A stretch of DNA of 9,946 nt from JACZSB01 sp965372015. Its GTDB lineage: Bacteria > Fidelibacterota > Marinisomatia > SCGC-AAA003-L08 > TS1B11. The position numbers and the translations under genes were made by a program. Location of the stretch: assembly GCA_965372015.1 (NCBI GenBank), contig CBDVAP010000115.1, positions 1-9,946 of the forward strand. The letters are read 5' to 3'. Below, piece by piece: positions 1 through 7,205 of this stretch. Positions within the stretch are counted from its first letter, which is position 1; every line of letters starts with the position of its first letter. The notes beneath the pieces are model-generated. The model ran no database searches. It saw only the letters and a list, made by a program, of their open reading frames with translations, and was not told the origin of the DNA.

Positions 1-45
1 GTCCACCACCGCACCCATGATCTGGGATATCTTGCCTGTGTTCAT
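1..45 (-). CDS. atpD: F1Fo ATP synthase subunit beta, N-terminal fragment (runs off left edge)
   Basis: Fifteen codons are visible, starting with ATG at 45-43 and reading MNTGKISQIMGAVVD. This is the typical opening of bacterial ATP synthase beta chains (the G-x-I-x-x-I-x-G-x-V-V-D pattern of the N-terminal beta barrel). A strong Shine-Dalgarno AGGAG lies at 55-51 with a 5-nt spacer, which fixes the start. Beta carries the catalytic nucleotide sites of F1, on the cytoplasmic face of the membrane. It is the expected next gene after atpG in the usual atpBEFHAGDC order, but here the two are separated by 476 bp that hold an unrelated gene. The catalytic domains lie outside the window. The identification rests on the short N-terminus plus gene order. 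Confidence 0.9.
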   Translation of the reverse strand, partial: MNTGKISQIMGAVVD

Positions 46-50
46 TCGCT

Positions 51-55
51 CTCCT
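51..55 (-). promoter_or_regulatory. Shine-Dalgarno site of atpD
   Basis: AGGAG on the minus strand, 5 nt before the atpD ATG. It lies outside the inverted-repeat-bounded insert at 78-514, so atpD keeps its own ribosome binding site despite the insert upstream. Confidence 0.75.
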
Positions 56-77
56 CTACTAACTACACCTAATTTTT

Positions 78-95
78 AACCACAATGACACAAAG
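78..95 (+). repeat. 18-bp inverted repeat, copy distal to atpG
   Basis: The sequence AACCACAATGACACAAAG is the exact reverse complement of 497-514. This copy begins 9 bp after the stop codon of the GxxExxY gene and 32 bp before the atpD start. Identity ends sharply on both sides. The two copies bracket a 437-bp unit (78-514) that contains one gene. Confidence 0.85.
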
Positions 96-104
96 GGGGA
101 ATAC

Positions 105-479
105 TCATAGCGCAACCCGTTTGATGCCTTCCTTTAATACAGGAACATTGAAATTTATCAGTAACGCCAAAGAGAGCCCGGTCGCTTTTAAGTATGATAT
201 CGCTTGGGCCAAGTGAATTGGTGCAAGGGTATTCACTGCTTTCAGTTCAACAATCAATTTGCCTCCCACTACCAGATCAATGCGATTAATCCCAATGGGA
301 CTGTTTTTATATCTCAGATGAATCTCATCCTGCCGCTTGAATGGGATTTGTCTTTTTCCCATCTCGATACATAGTGCTTCTTCGTAAATATTTTCCAGGA
401 AACCAGGTCCAAGCGTTTTATGCACTTCCAGAGCTGCTCCGATTACTTGATGCGCAAGGGATTCAATCTCTTCTTCCAG
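105..479 (-). CDS. GxxExxY family protein, PD-(D/E)XK nuclease-like
   Basis: A small protein of the widespread GxxExxY family, whose function is unknown as far as I know. The naming motif is intact: G26-F-L-E29-N-I-Y32, using the numbering of a 124-aa product. It is followed by D68, E78 and K80 in RIDLVVGGKLIVELKAV, a D-x9-E-x-K arrangement like PD-(D/E)XK nucleases. The family's usual C-terminal pattern (LLINF..P.LK.GIKR) is present. The conserved N-terminal block HQVIGAALEVHKTLGPG begins upstream of the first GTG (425), and that frame has no ATG, GTG or TTG back to a TAA at 494-492. I therefore place the start at CTG 479-477, which gives MEEEIESLAH, close to family length. The gene runs in the direction of the atp operon and is probably co-transcribed. 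A start at GTG 425 (106 aa) or a 5' frameshift are alternatives. Confidence 0.8.
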   Translation of the reverse strand: MEEEIESLAHQVIGAALEVHKTLGPGFLENIYEEALCIEMGKRQIPFKRQDEIHLRYKNSPIGINRIDLVVGGKLIVELKAVNTLAPIHLAQAISYLKATGLSLALLINFNVPVLKEGIKRVAL

Positions 480-485
480 CTCAAG

Positions 486-491
486 CCTCTC
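486..491 (-). promoter_or_regulatory. Shine-Dalgarno-like site supporting a CTG start of the GxxExxY gene
   Basis: GAGAGG on the minus strand lies 6 nt upstream of CTG 479-477. It is the best ribosome-binding signal near the 5' end of the frame and places the start where the family's N-terminus is expected. The site is suggestive only. Confidence 0.35.
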
Positions 492-496
492 TTACA

Positions 497-514
497 CTTT
501 GTGTCATTGTGGTT
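497..514 (-). repeat. 18-bp inverted repeat, copy proximal to atpG
   Basis: Reads AACCACAATGACACAAAG on the minus strand, identical to 78-95 on the plus strand. It begins 7 bp after the atpG stop codon. The repeat contains an ATG (507-505 on the minus strand), but this opens only eight codons before a TGA and is one base out of frame with the GxxExxY gene. Confidence 0.85.
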
Positions 515-521
515 TTCTGTC

Positions 522-1385
522 TTACTCCGCCCGCAGGGCTTCCGCGCCGCCGACGATGTCCAGAATTTCCTTGGTGATACCGGCCTGGCGGGCTTTGTTG
601 TATTCCAGCTGCAGCCGCTCGATCACCTCCCCGGCGTTGTTGGTGGCGTTCTCCATGGCGGTCATGCGGGCCGCCTGCTCCGAAGCGAACGATTCCAGCA
701 GATAGCGCCAGACCTGGATGTTCAAGTGGCGGGGCACCAGGCTGTCCACCACGGCCTCCATAGAGGGCTCGAACAGTACCTCGCTGGTGTCCAGCTCCTC
801 GCCCTCCGGCACTACCAACGGCAGCAACCGCTCCCGCTTGATCTCCTGCCGGATAACATTCACAAATTGATTGAACACTACCCAGACCTGATCCACGGAG
901 CCGTTGACATAGCGGGAAACAATGGCACGCCCGAACTCCATGGCGTGGTCGAAGCTAAGCCCCGACCAAAAATCGATGTAGAAAGCCGCCACGGAATAGT
1001 CCCGCCGGGCGAAGTGGTCGCGGCCCTTTTTGCCGATGCACAGCAGGTCCACATTGTCCCGGCCCAGCTCATCGATTAAAGTCTGGGCCGCCTTGATGAT
1101 GTTCGAGTTGAACCCGGCCGCCATGCCCCGGTCGGAAGTGACCACCACGATCAGGCTGCGGCCAATCTCGCCCCGCACCTGCAGCACCGGCAGCAGTTCC
1201 CGGTCGATCTGGGGCAGCAGACTGGCCAGTACCTGGCGGACTCGGCGGGCGTAGGGCCGGGCGTTGAGCATATTGTTCTGGGCCCGGCGCAACTTGGCGG
1301 CGGCCACCATTTTCATGGCCTTGGTCACCTGCTGGATGCTCTTCACCGAGCCGATCCGGCGGCGGATGTTTTTCAGGCTGGCCAC
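522..1385 (-). CDS. atpG: F1Fo ATP synthase subunit gamma
   Basis: 287 residues, normal for the family. Gamma is the central rotor shaft of F1: its N- and C-terminal helices form the coiled coil inside the alpha3beta3 ring, and its foot sits on the c ring. The N-terminal signature MASLKNIRRRIGSVKSIQQ, followed by VTKAMKMVAAAKLRRAQ, and the C-terminal ARQAGITKEILDIVGGAEAL are both characteristic. The start is GTG (1385-1383) with GGAG 6 nt upstream. It lies 12 bp after the atpA stop and so is translated from the same mRNA. The TAA stop (524-522) lies 7 bp before the inverted repeat of the GxxExxY unit, so the insert leaves the reading frame intact. Confidence 0.97.
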   Translation of the reverse strand: MASLKNIRRRIGSVKSIQQVTKAMKMVAAAKLRRAQNNMLNARPYARRVRQVLASLLPQIDRELLPVLQVRGEIGRSLIVVVTSDRGMAAGFNSNIIKAAQTLIDELGRDNVDLLCIGKKGRDHFARRDYSVAAFYIDFWSGLSFDHAMEFGRAIVSRYVNGSVDQVWVVFNQFVNVIRQEIKRERLLPLVVPEGEELDTSEVLFEPSMEAVVDSLVPRHLNIQVWRYLLESFASEQAARMTAMENATNNAGEVIERLQLEYNKARQAGITKEILDIVGGAEALRAE

Positions 1386-1397
1386 CAGCTACTCCGG

Positions 1398-2927
<1,530 letters not shown>

Positions 2928-2981
2928 ACAGTATAACGCTCCTAAAGGGTTGGTATCCGATCGTAGGTCTAACCGGCCCGG

Positions 2982-3512
2982 CTAGGCCAGCTCCCGCCGT
3001 ACCCGTTCCAATCGGCTTTGAATGCTGCCGTCCACCAACAGGTTGTCCAGGCGCAGTTTCAAGCCGCCCAGGAGGGCCGGTTGGGTAACGGCCGTGGCCC
3101 GCACATCGCGACCCAGGTCCTGCTCCAGTCTACGGGATAAACCCGCCAATTCCTTCGCCGGCAGTGGTTTGGGAGAATAGACCGTGAGTCGCGCCCCGGT
3201 ATCAATCGTGCGGGCCAGTAGGTTCAGGGCCTTGACAATCTCCGGCAGCTGGCCGCCCAACCCCTGTTCCAGAAGCATCCTGAGCAGTTCGTACTCCAGG
3301 TCGCCCAGCTGCTCACCCAGAGCCCGGCGCAGAACGTCCAGCTTGCGGTCCGGGGGCACGCGGGTGGTGATCAGCAGTTGCCGGAAGGCTCGATTGGAGC
3401 GGAACAGTCCCCCCAGGGCGACGAAACGGTCCACCAGGGCGGCGGCCGCATCCATCTCCACGGCCACCTTCAGGGCTGCCCGGGCGAATTGGCTCTGCGA
3501 ACCGGCCACCAC
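2982..3512 (-). CDS. atpH: F1Fo ATP synthase subunit delta (OSCP)
   Basis: 176 residues, the usual size for delta/OSCP. This subunit sits on top of F1 and ties it to the b-subunit stator stalk. The N-terminal six-helix domain is alpha-helical throughout (FARAALKVAVEMDAAAALVDRF onward). The C-terminal pattern PALLGGLKLRLDNLLVDGSI is the family signature for the domain that binds subunit b. The start is GTG at 3512-3510, overlapping the last base of the atpF TAG stop (TAGTG), with AAGG about 7 nt upstream inside atpF. A second GTG directly follows, so the start could be one codon later. The one-base overlap suggests translational coupling to atpF. Confidence 0.95.
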   Translation of the reverse strand: MVAGSQSQFARAALKVAVEMDAAAALVDRFVALGGLFRSNRAFRQLLITTRVPPDRKLDVLRRALGEQLGDLEYELLRMLLEQGLGGQLPEIVKALNLLARTIDTGARLTVYSPKPLPAKELAGLSRRLEQDLGRDVRATAVTQPALLGGLKLRLDNLLVDGSIQSRLERVRRELA

Positions 3513-4006
3513 TAGGCCTTGCCGATGCGGCGCAGGGTCTCCTCCGCCAGTTTGCGGTTGTCCGCCGTGGATAGATTACGCTCCACGACCTTGCCGGCGA
3601 TTTCCACCGACAGATCGACCACGGTGGCCTGAATGTCCCGCAAGGCCCGGTCCCGGTCGGCGGCGATCTGTTCGCGGGCACTGGCCACTAATTCCTCCGC
3701 CTGCCGGCGGGCGTCCTTCTCCAAATCGCTACGCAGCTTACCGGCAGCTGTGCGGGCATCGGCCACCAGTTGCTGGGCTTCCTTGCGACCGGCCTGGAGT
3801 TGTTGCTCGTATTGGGCAGTGGCCTCCAGGGCATCGGCTTTAGCCTGGTCGGCGGCGGCCAACGCTTCCCTGATGCCTGCCTCCCGTTTCTCCAAGGCAT
3901 CGATCATCGGTCTCCAGGCTTTCCAGGCCAGGATCGCCATGACCAGAAAAAATGTGATCCACGTCCAGAAAATCAGGCCTGGATCGAATTTAACCAGCTG
4001 CTCCAT
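3512..4006 (-). CDS. atpF: F1Fo ATP synthase subunit b
   Basis: 164 residues, normal for subunit b, the peripheral stalk that holds F1 against rotor torque. One N-terminal membrane helix (about residues 11-31, LIFWTWITFFLVMAILAWKAW) is followed by W-R-P-M and then a long, charged, Ala/Glu/Arg/Lys-rich helix of about 125 residues, typical of the right-handed coiled coil of the b dimer. The ATG start is well placed: GAGGAG lies 5 nt upstream. Only one b-type gene is visible in this operon, so the stalk is probably a b homodimer rather than a b/b' pair. The stop overlaps the atpH start by one base. Confidence 0.97.
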   Translation of the reverse strand: MEQLVKFDPGLIFWTWITFFLVMAILAWKAWRPMIDALEKREAGIREALAAADQAKADALEATAQYEQQLQAGRKEAQQLVADARTAAGKLRSDLEKDARRQAEELVASAREQIAADRDRALRDIQATVVDLSVEIAGKVVERNLSTADNRKLAEETLRRIGKA

Positions 4007-4042
4007 AAGGGCTCCTCGGGTTGATGGCGGGGATCAGTGGCC

Positions 4043-4360
4043 CTATTTCAGGGCAATCAGCAGACAGACCACCAAGGCGATAATGGCCACCCCTTCCAAC
4101 AGGAACAGGGGCAGGTTGATCGCGGCCCGGATATCGCCGGCGGCTTCCGGCTGCCGGGCGGTGCTTTCCGCGGCGGCGGCGGCAAAGCGGCCGATGCCTT
4201 GGGCGGCGCCGATAACGATCAGACCCGCGCCAATGGCCGCGCCCAGATAGGCCAGGGCGTTGCTCGCTGCGGCCTCTTCAGCACCAGCTGCGGAAGACAC
4301 CGCCAGTCCGGCCCAGATGATCAGGAAAGTAGAAATACGGTTGTTTAACAGGAATTTCAT
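4043..4360 (-). CDS. atpE: F1Fo ATP synthase subunit c, with N-terminal leader
   Basis: 105 residues, longer than the 75-90 usual for bacterial c subunits. The extra length is an N-terminal signal-peptide-like segment (residues 1-27: basic MKFLLNNR, hydrophobic core, then VSSAAGAEE). The hairpin follows: helix 1 (about 36-65), the polar loop ARQPEA (68-73) and helix 2 (about 80-104). The ion-binding carboxylate is E89 (FLLEGVAII). The residue after E89 is Gly and the helix 1 position matching the Na+-binding Gln of Ilyobacter is Ile, so the ring should carry protons. I chose ATG 4360 because AAAGGT lies about 10 nt upstream. An in-frame ATG at 4390 would add ten polar residues (MHNNRKVKSS) and lacks a clear ribosome binding site. 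Confidence 0.95.
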   Translation of the reverse strand: MKFLLNNRISTFLIIWAGLAVSSAAGAEEAAASNALAYLGAAIGAGLIVIGAAQGIGRFAAAAAESTARQPEAAGDIRAAINLPLFLLEGVAIIALVVCLLIALK

Positions 4361-4428
4361 CGATGATTTTACCTTTCTGTTATTATGCATGGTAGCTTGA
4401 TTCCGTCCGGCAATAAGGGTGACGGCCG

Positions 4429-5235
4429 CTAATGCTGCGGGTTGATAGCCGCCCCGATAAACACGGCGGACAGCAGGCTGAATACGTAGGCCTGCACCAG
4501 TGACACAATGATTTCCAGGAACGATATGCCCACGTTCAAGGGCACCGATCCCAACCCGACCCAGGCGTTGGCCATCAAGAAAATGGGGGCCAGGATAGCC
4601 AGCATGGCGATATGGCCAGCGGTCATGTTGGCCGCCAATCGCATGGTGAGGGCGAAGGGCCGCACAAACATGCCCAGGATCTCGATCGGTATCAGGATGA
4701 ACAGCACCGGCCAAGCAATGCCGGGGGGGGCCATATTCCTCCAATGGCCGAAAACGCCGTGCACCCGGCTCCCGGCGACAATAATGGCAAAGAATGTGAT
4801 CATGGCCAGGGAAGCGGTTACATTCAGGTTGGCTGTGGCGGTTCCGCCACCGGGGATCAGGTCGAAAAAGGGCACCAGCCCCAGCAGGTTGGCGGTTACG
4901 ATCAGGGTAAAAAACGCCAGGATCAGGGGTGACCAGCTGCGGGCGTGGGCCGGGCCAATATTGGGGACCACAATTTGATTATGGACAAAATCGACAATGA
5001 ACTCCAGAAAATTGCTAAACCCACTGGGCACGGGGTTTTCCTGGGTGCGGTAGCGGCGGGTACCCAATAGAAATGCGGCCGTCACCACAGCGCCGGCCAA
5101 CCATAGCATGAGCACATGCTTGGTGATGGATATGTCCATCCCGAACAGGGGCGGCAGTGGCACCAACACGTCGCTGTTGGAAACGTGATGCAGGATGATC
5201 GCGCCAATGTCTTGGCTATGTTCTTCTACGGCCAA
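4429..5235 (-). CDS. atpB: F1Fo ATP synthase subunit a
   Basis: 268 residues, a multi-spanning membrane protein that forms the proton half-channels beside the c ring. The essential arginine is R199 in FALTMRLAANMTAGH (equivalent to E. coli R210), and Q248 in LVQAYVFSLL matches E. coli Q252. About five or six hydrophobic helices are visible (about 40-57, 104-122, 140-154, 175-192, 207-225, 238-262). An N-terminal LHHVSNSD motif is of the kind seen in FCB and deltaproteobacterial a subunits. The start is TTG (5235-5233), 3 bp after the atpI stop, with AGGT a few bases upstream. The next in-frame ATG (residue 33) would remove the conserved N-terminus, so TTG is preferred. Confidence 0.96.
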   Translation of the reverse strand: MAVEEHSQDIGAIILHHVSNSDVLVPLPPLFGMDISITKHVLMLWLAGAVVTAAFLLGTRRYRTQENPVPSGFSNFLEFIVDFVHNQIVVPNIGPAHARSWSPLILAFFTLIVTANLLGLVPFFDLIPGGGTATANLNVTASLAMITFFAIIVAGSRVHGVFGHWRNMAPPGIAWPVLFILIPIEILGMFVRPFALTMRLAANMTAGHIAMLAILAPIFLMANAWVGLGSVPLNVGISFLEIIVSLVQAYVFSLLSAVFIGAAINPQH

Positions 5236-5238
5236 AGT

Positions 5239-5637
5239 TTACCTATGTGGCGCCCGCTGGCGACGGCCGGCGGCCAGATGATATTGCTGGTACCGGAAGG
5301 CCTCGTACAGGTGCCAGGCCAGGAAATTGACGAGCAATGAAATTACAAAGGCCGCCTGGGACCAGTTGGTCAGCACCAAAACTGCTGTCATCCCCACAGC
5401 GATCAGGACTACTTTTGTCAGGAAGTTCCGCAAAACAAACCGATCGTGCTTGCGCGGACCGGTTTTCCCCGGTAGCAGCCGGAAAAATATCGCCAGGCTG
5501 ACCACCGATATGGTCAGTGGCAGGAGGCCCCCCACCGACACTGCCAAGAACAGCGCGCTATCTCCAACCACCAGTGTCAACCCGGTGGTGACCAGGAAAA
5601 GGCCTCCCAGGATTACTACGCCCAGGGGCAACCTCAT
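5239..5637 (-). CDS. atpI: ATP synthase subunit I-like membrane protein
   Basis: About 132 residues with four hydrophobic segments and short loops, and a C-terminal tail rich in Arg, Gln and His. The size, topology and position (between atpZ and atpB) match AtpI, a non-stoichiometric Fo protein implicated in c-ring assembly or Mg2+ handling in other bacteria. Primary sequence conservation in this family is low, so the call leans on context. I place the start at ATG 5637-5635, which overlaps the atpZ stop as ATGA. An in-frame ATG at 5670 would add 11 residues inside the atpZ coding region but has no ribosome binding site. The protein ends 3 bp before atpB. Confidence 0.75.
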   Translation of the reverse strand: MRLPLGVVILGGLFLVTTGLTLVVGDSALFLAVSVGGLLPLTISVVSLAIFFRLLPGKTGPRKHDRFVLRNFLTKVVLIAVGMTAVLVLTNWSQAAFVISLLVNFLAWHLYEAFRYQQYHLAAGRRQRAPHR

Positions 5638-5843
5638 ACCCCGCCATCCGGTGGAAACATGGCCTTCCATAAATCGTAGAGGCCCACAGCCACCCCCAGC
5701 AGTAAGCCGATCAGCAGCAGGTAAGGGGCGGTTTCAAATCTCTTATCCAGCGCGTATCCCAACAGTCCCAAGCCCAGTACCGCCCCGGTGAGGGTCTGGG
5801 CGGCGGTTAAAACCTGGCGTCTTCCTGGTGCTTTATTTGGCAT
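5634..5843 (-). CDS. atpZ: AtpZ/AtpI-family small membrane protein
   Basis: 69 residues with two hydrophobic helices: about 14-31 (AAQTLTGAVLGLGLLGYALD) and about 40-58 (YLLLIGLLLGVAVGLYDLW). The G-x-x-x-G-rich first helix, the D-K-R-F turn and the G-x-x-x-G-L-Y-D-L ending are typical of the AtpZ/AtpI family, small proteins encoded at the head of many atp operons. In other bacteria, AtpZ and AtpI form an Fo-associated complex proposed to act in ion supply or assembly. The start is ATG 5843-5841, with no evident Shine-Dalgarno sequence but a GC-rich hairpin just upstream. The stop overlaps the preferred atpI start by 4 bp, which suggests coupled translation. Loss of function cannot be judged from sequence. 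Confidence 0.82.
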   Translation of the reverse strand: MPNKAPGRRQVLTAAQTLTGAVLGLGLLGYALDKRFETAPYLLLIGLLLGVAVGLYDLWKAMFPPDGGV

Positions 5844-5852
5844 TCGCAGTGC

Positions 5853-5870
5853 CGGCCACGACGGTGGCCG
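5853..5870 (-). promoter_or_regulatory. GC-rich hairpin upstream of atpZ
   Basis: CGGCCAC and GTGGCCG form a perfect 7-bp stem around a 4-nt loop (CGTC on the minus strand). It lies in the 42-bp gap between the bactofilin stop and the atpZ ATG, 9 nt before that ATG. No U-run follows, so it is not a standard intrinsic terminator. It could affect atpZ initiation or mRNA processing between the cell-shape and ATP synthase genes. A role is inferred, not shown. Confidence 0.35.
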
Positions 5871-5885
5871 AGCCTACGGAGAATC

Positions 5886-6335
5886 TCAAGCGTCCTTCGC
5901 GGCCGCCGGGGTGGATTCTTTAGTGGAGTGTGATTGCTGATTGTGCGAGCCCCGGCCAGCCGTCCGGCCGTCCTTGCGACGCGATTCCTCACTGATCTTG
6001 GCCCGCTTCATATTGCATTTGCCGGAAAACTGGGCGCCTTCCTCGATTACCAACAGGTCCACCCGCACTTCCCCCACCACCTTGGACGAGCCGCCCAGGG
6101 TAGCACGGCCTTTAATGGTGAGACTGCCTTCCAATTCACCATCGATGACAGCCTCCTGGGCGATCACCGCGCCTTTGATGTACGAATCCTTGGCAGAACG
6201 CACCATACCATCGGAGCGGATATCCCCGATGATCGATCCGTAGATCAGCACCGAACCCTTTACATCCAGATCGCCCTGGAAGTCGGTGTTCGGACCCACT
6301 ATGGTGTTGACTTGTGTGCTCGAAGCTTTAGCCAT
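5886..6335 (-). CDS. Bactofilin (polymer-forming cytoskeletal protein)
   Basis: 149 residues with a central right-handed beta-helix domain (about residues 12-108). The repeating short strands separated by glycines are clear: FQGDLDVKGSVLIYGSIIGD, then GAVIAQEAVIDGELEGSLTI, then ATLGGSSKVVGEVRVDLLVI. The flanking tails are polar and disordered: a short one at the N-terminus and an R/K/S/T-rich one at the C-terminus. Bactofilins self-assemble into nucleotide-independent filaments at the inner membrane and position cell-wall enzymes or chromosome-segregation proteins. The start (ATG 6335-6333) overlaps the M23 gene stop by 8 bp, so the two are translationally coupled. Pairing with an M23 peptidase is a known cell-shape arrangement (for example CcmA with Csd proteins in Helicobacter). 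Nearby parAB recalls the bactofilin/ParAB association in Myxococcus. Confidence 0.93.
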   Translation of the reverse strand: MAKASSTQVNTIVGPNTDFQGDLDVKGSVLIYGSIIGDIRSDGMVRSAKDSYIKGAVIAQEAVIDGELEGSLTIKGRATLGGSSKVVGEVRVDLLVIEEGAQFSGKCNMKRAKISEESRRKDGRTAGRGSHNQQSHSTKESTPAAAKDA

Positions 6336-7146
6336 TGGAATCTATGGAAACATCATGTTTGCGATAAATCTCAATAAATAGCCGCGGGTCGATCGACCGG
6401 GCCTCCTTCCAAATTTCAAAATGCAAATGCGGTCCCTGGCTGATACCGGTATTGCCCACCAGGCCGATCGGTTGCCCCCGCTCGATCCACTCCCGGGGCT
6501 GGACCAAGTTAATTTTATTGTGCCCATAGACGGAGAAATAACCGTCCCCATGGCTTAATATTATCATGTAGCCCATATCCTCCGTCCAGTGGGAAAACAC
6601 CACCAGGCCAGAGGCAGCGGCATGAATGATTTCCCCCGGGGAAGCGGCGATGTCCACACCGGAGTGATTGACCTGCAGGTCCAGGGAGTGCAGCAGCTGC
6701 CCCCGGGTGACATACCCGTTTACCGGCGGAAAAGTGGGCAGATTATCCAGAAAGTTGATAAACTGATTATCGAGCCTGATACCCCCCTGCCGTCCGTCCG
6801 ATTGGCTGGAATCGCTAAGTCCACCGGCGATGCGGGTCGATAATTCCAATTCCTGCAATAGCGCGGTTCCCAGCAACCCGTAGCGGTTCGCCTCAGACAC
6901 TACCCGTTGGACCTTGTCCCGGTAGGCCACCAGTAATTCTTTCTCAGCCCTTACCTGCCGGTAATCGTTCAGCCGCGGCAGGATAACAGCTAACGTTCCG
7001 ATCAATCCCAACAACACCAATCCTACCGCCAGAACAAAGAGCAGCAATCTACCGGCAATGAACAGGTAACTGCGACTCCACCCGCCGTCCGCCGACATGA
7101 CAACCAGCTGGTATTGCCGATGCCATATGTTTTTCAAATAGCCCAC
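6328..7146 (-). CDS. Membrane-anchored M23 family metallopeptidase
   Basis: 272 residues. A short cytoplasmic N-terminus (about 1-27) precedes one membrane helix (about 28-57), a periplasmic helical or coiled segment (about 60-110), and a LytM/M23 domain (about 140-262). The Zn ligands and catalytic residues are all visible: H161 and D165 in NHSGVDIAA, H209 in VYGHNK, and H240 and H242 in GPHLHFEIW. The protein should therefore be an active endopeptidase, cutting peptide cross-links in periplasmic peptidoglycan, unlike EnvC/NlpD-type inactive LytM proteins. The start is GTG 7146-7144, kept because the RQYQLVVMSADGGWSR segment before the membrane helix resembles the N-terminus of related M23 proteins. 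An ATG at residue 17 is an alternative. The gene overlaps the bactofilin gene by 8 bp; that partner probably localises the enzyme. Confidence 0.92.
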   Translation of the reverse strand: MGYLKNIWHRQYQLVVMSADGGWSRSYLFIAGRLLLFVLAVGLVLLGLIGTLAVILPRLNDYRQVRAEKELLVAYRDKVQRVVSEANRYGLLGTALLQELELSTRIAGGLSDSSQSDGRQGGIRLDNQFINFLDNLPTFPPVNGYVTRGQLLHSLDLQVNHSGVDIAASPGEIIHAAASGLVVFSHWTEDMGYMIILSHGDGYFSVYGHNKINLVQPREWIERGQPIGLVGNTGISQGPHLHFEIWKEARSIDPRLFIEIYRKHDVSIDSNG

Positions 7147-7205
7147 AAGTTTAGCCTGTGACTCAGTCGGGTGTCAACGTAAATGCGCCTCGTGGCGAGG
7201 GGGCC

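Larger units (their letters stand above)
78..514 (-). mobile_element. Putative inverted-repeat-bounded GxxExxY unit inserted between atpG and atpD
   Basis: Seen directly: perfect 18-bp terminal inverted repeats (78-95 and 497-514) enclose a single gene. The base composition inside is lower: two 60-base lines counted by hand gave 40% and 45% GC, against 62% in the first full line of atpG. The unit sits between atpG and atpD, normally near-contiguous genes; without it their gap would be about 39 bp. An AA dinucleotide on the minus strand directly follows the unit and also precedes it, which could be a 2-bp target duplication or chance. No transposase is encoded. Inference: this is a compact insertion, moved in trans or by the enclosed nuclease-like protein. 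Mobility is not shown by one copy. Confidence 0.5.

Noticed and set aside
4043..4360. Possible sodium-coupled c ring.
   Set aside because: The position equivalent to the Na+-ligand Gln is Ile and the residue after E89 is Gly rather than Ser. The nearby Gln at residue 54 is two positions off, so proton coupling is the better reading.
5239..5670. Longer atpI start at ATG 5670.
   Set aside because: It lies inside atpZ without a ribosome binding site and adds polar residues before the first membrane helix. The ATGA overlap start at 5637 is more typical.
7148..7177. TTGACA (7177-7172) with TAAACT 18 bp downstream on the minus strand, a promoter-like pair before the M23 gene.
   Set aside because: The -10 box ends 1 bp before the GTG start, so transcription would begin inside the coding region. 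The perfect -35 is probably chance unless the gene starts at residue 17.
7187..7200. CCTCG-TGG-CGAGG hairpin just after parB.
   Set aside because: Only a 5-bp stem with no U-tract on the minus strand; too weak to call a terminator between parB and the M23 gene.
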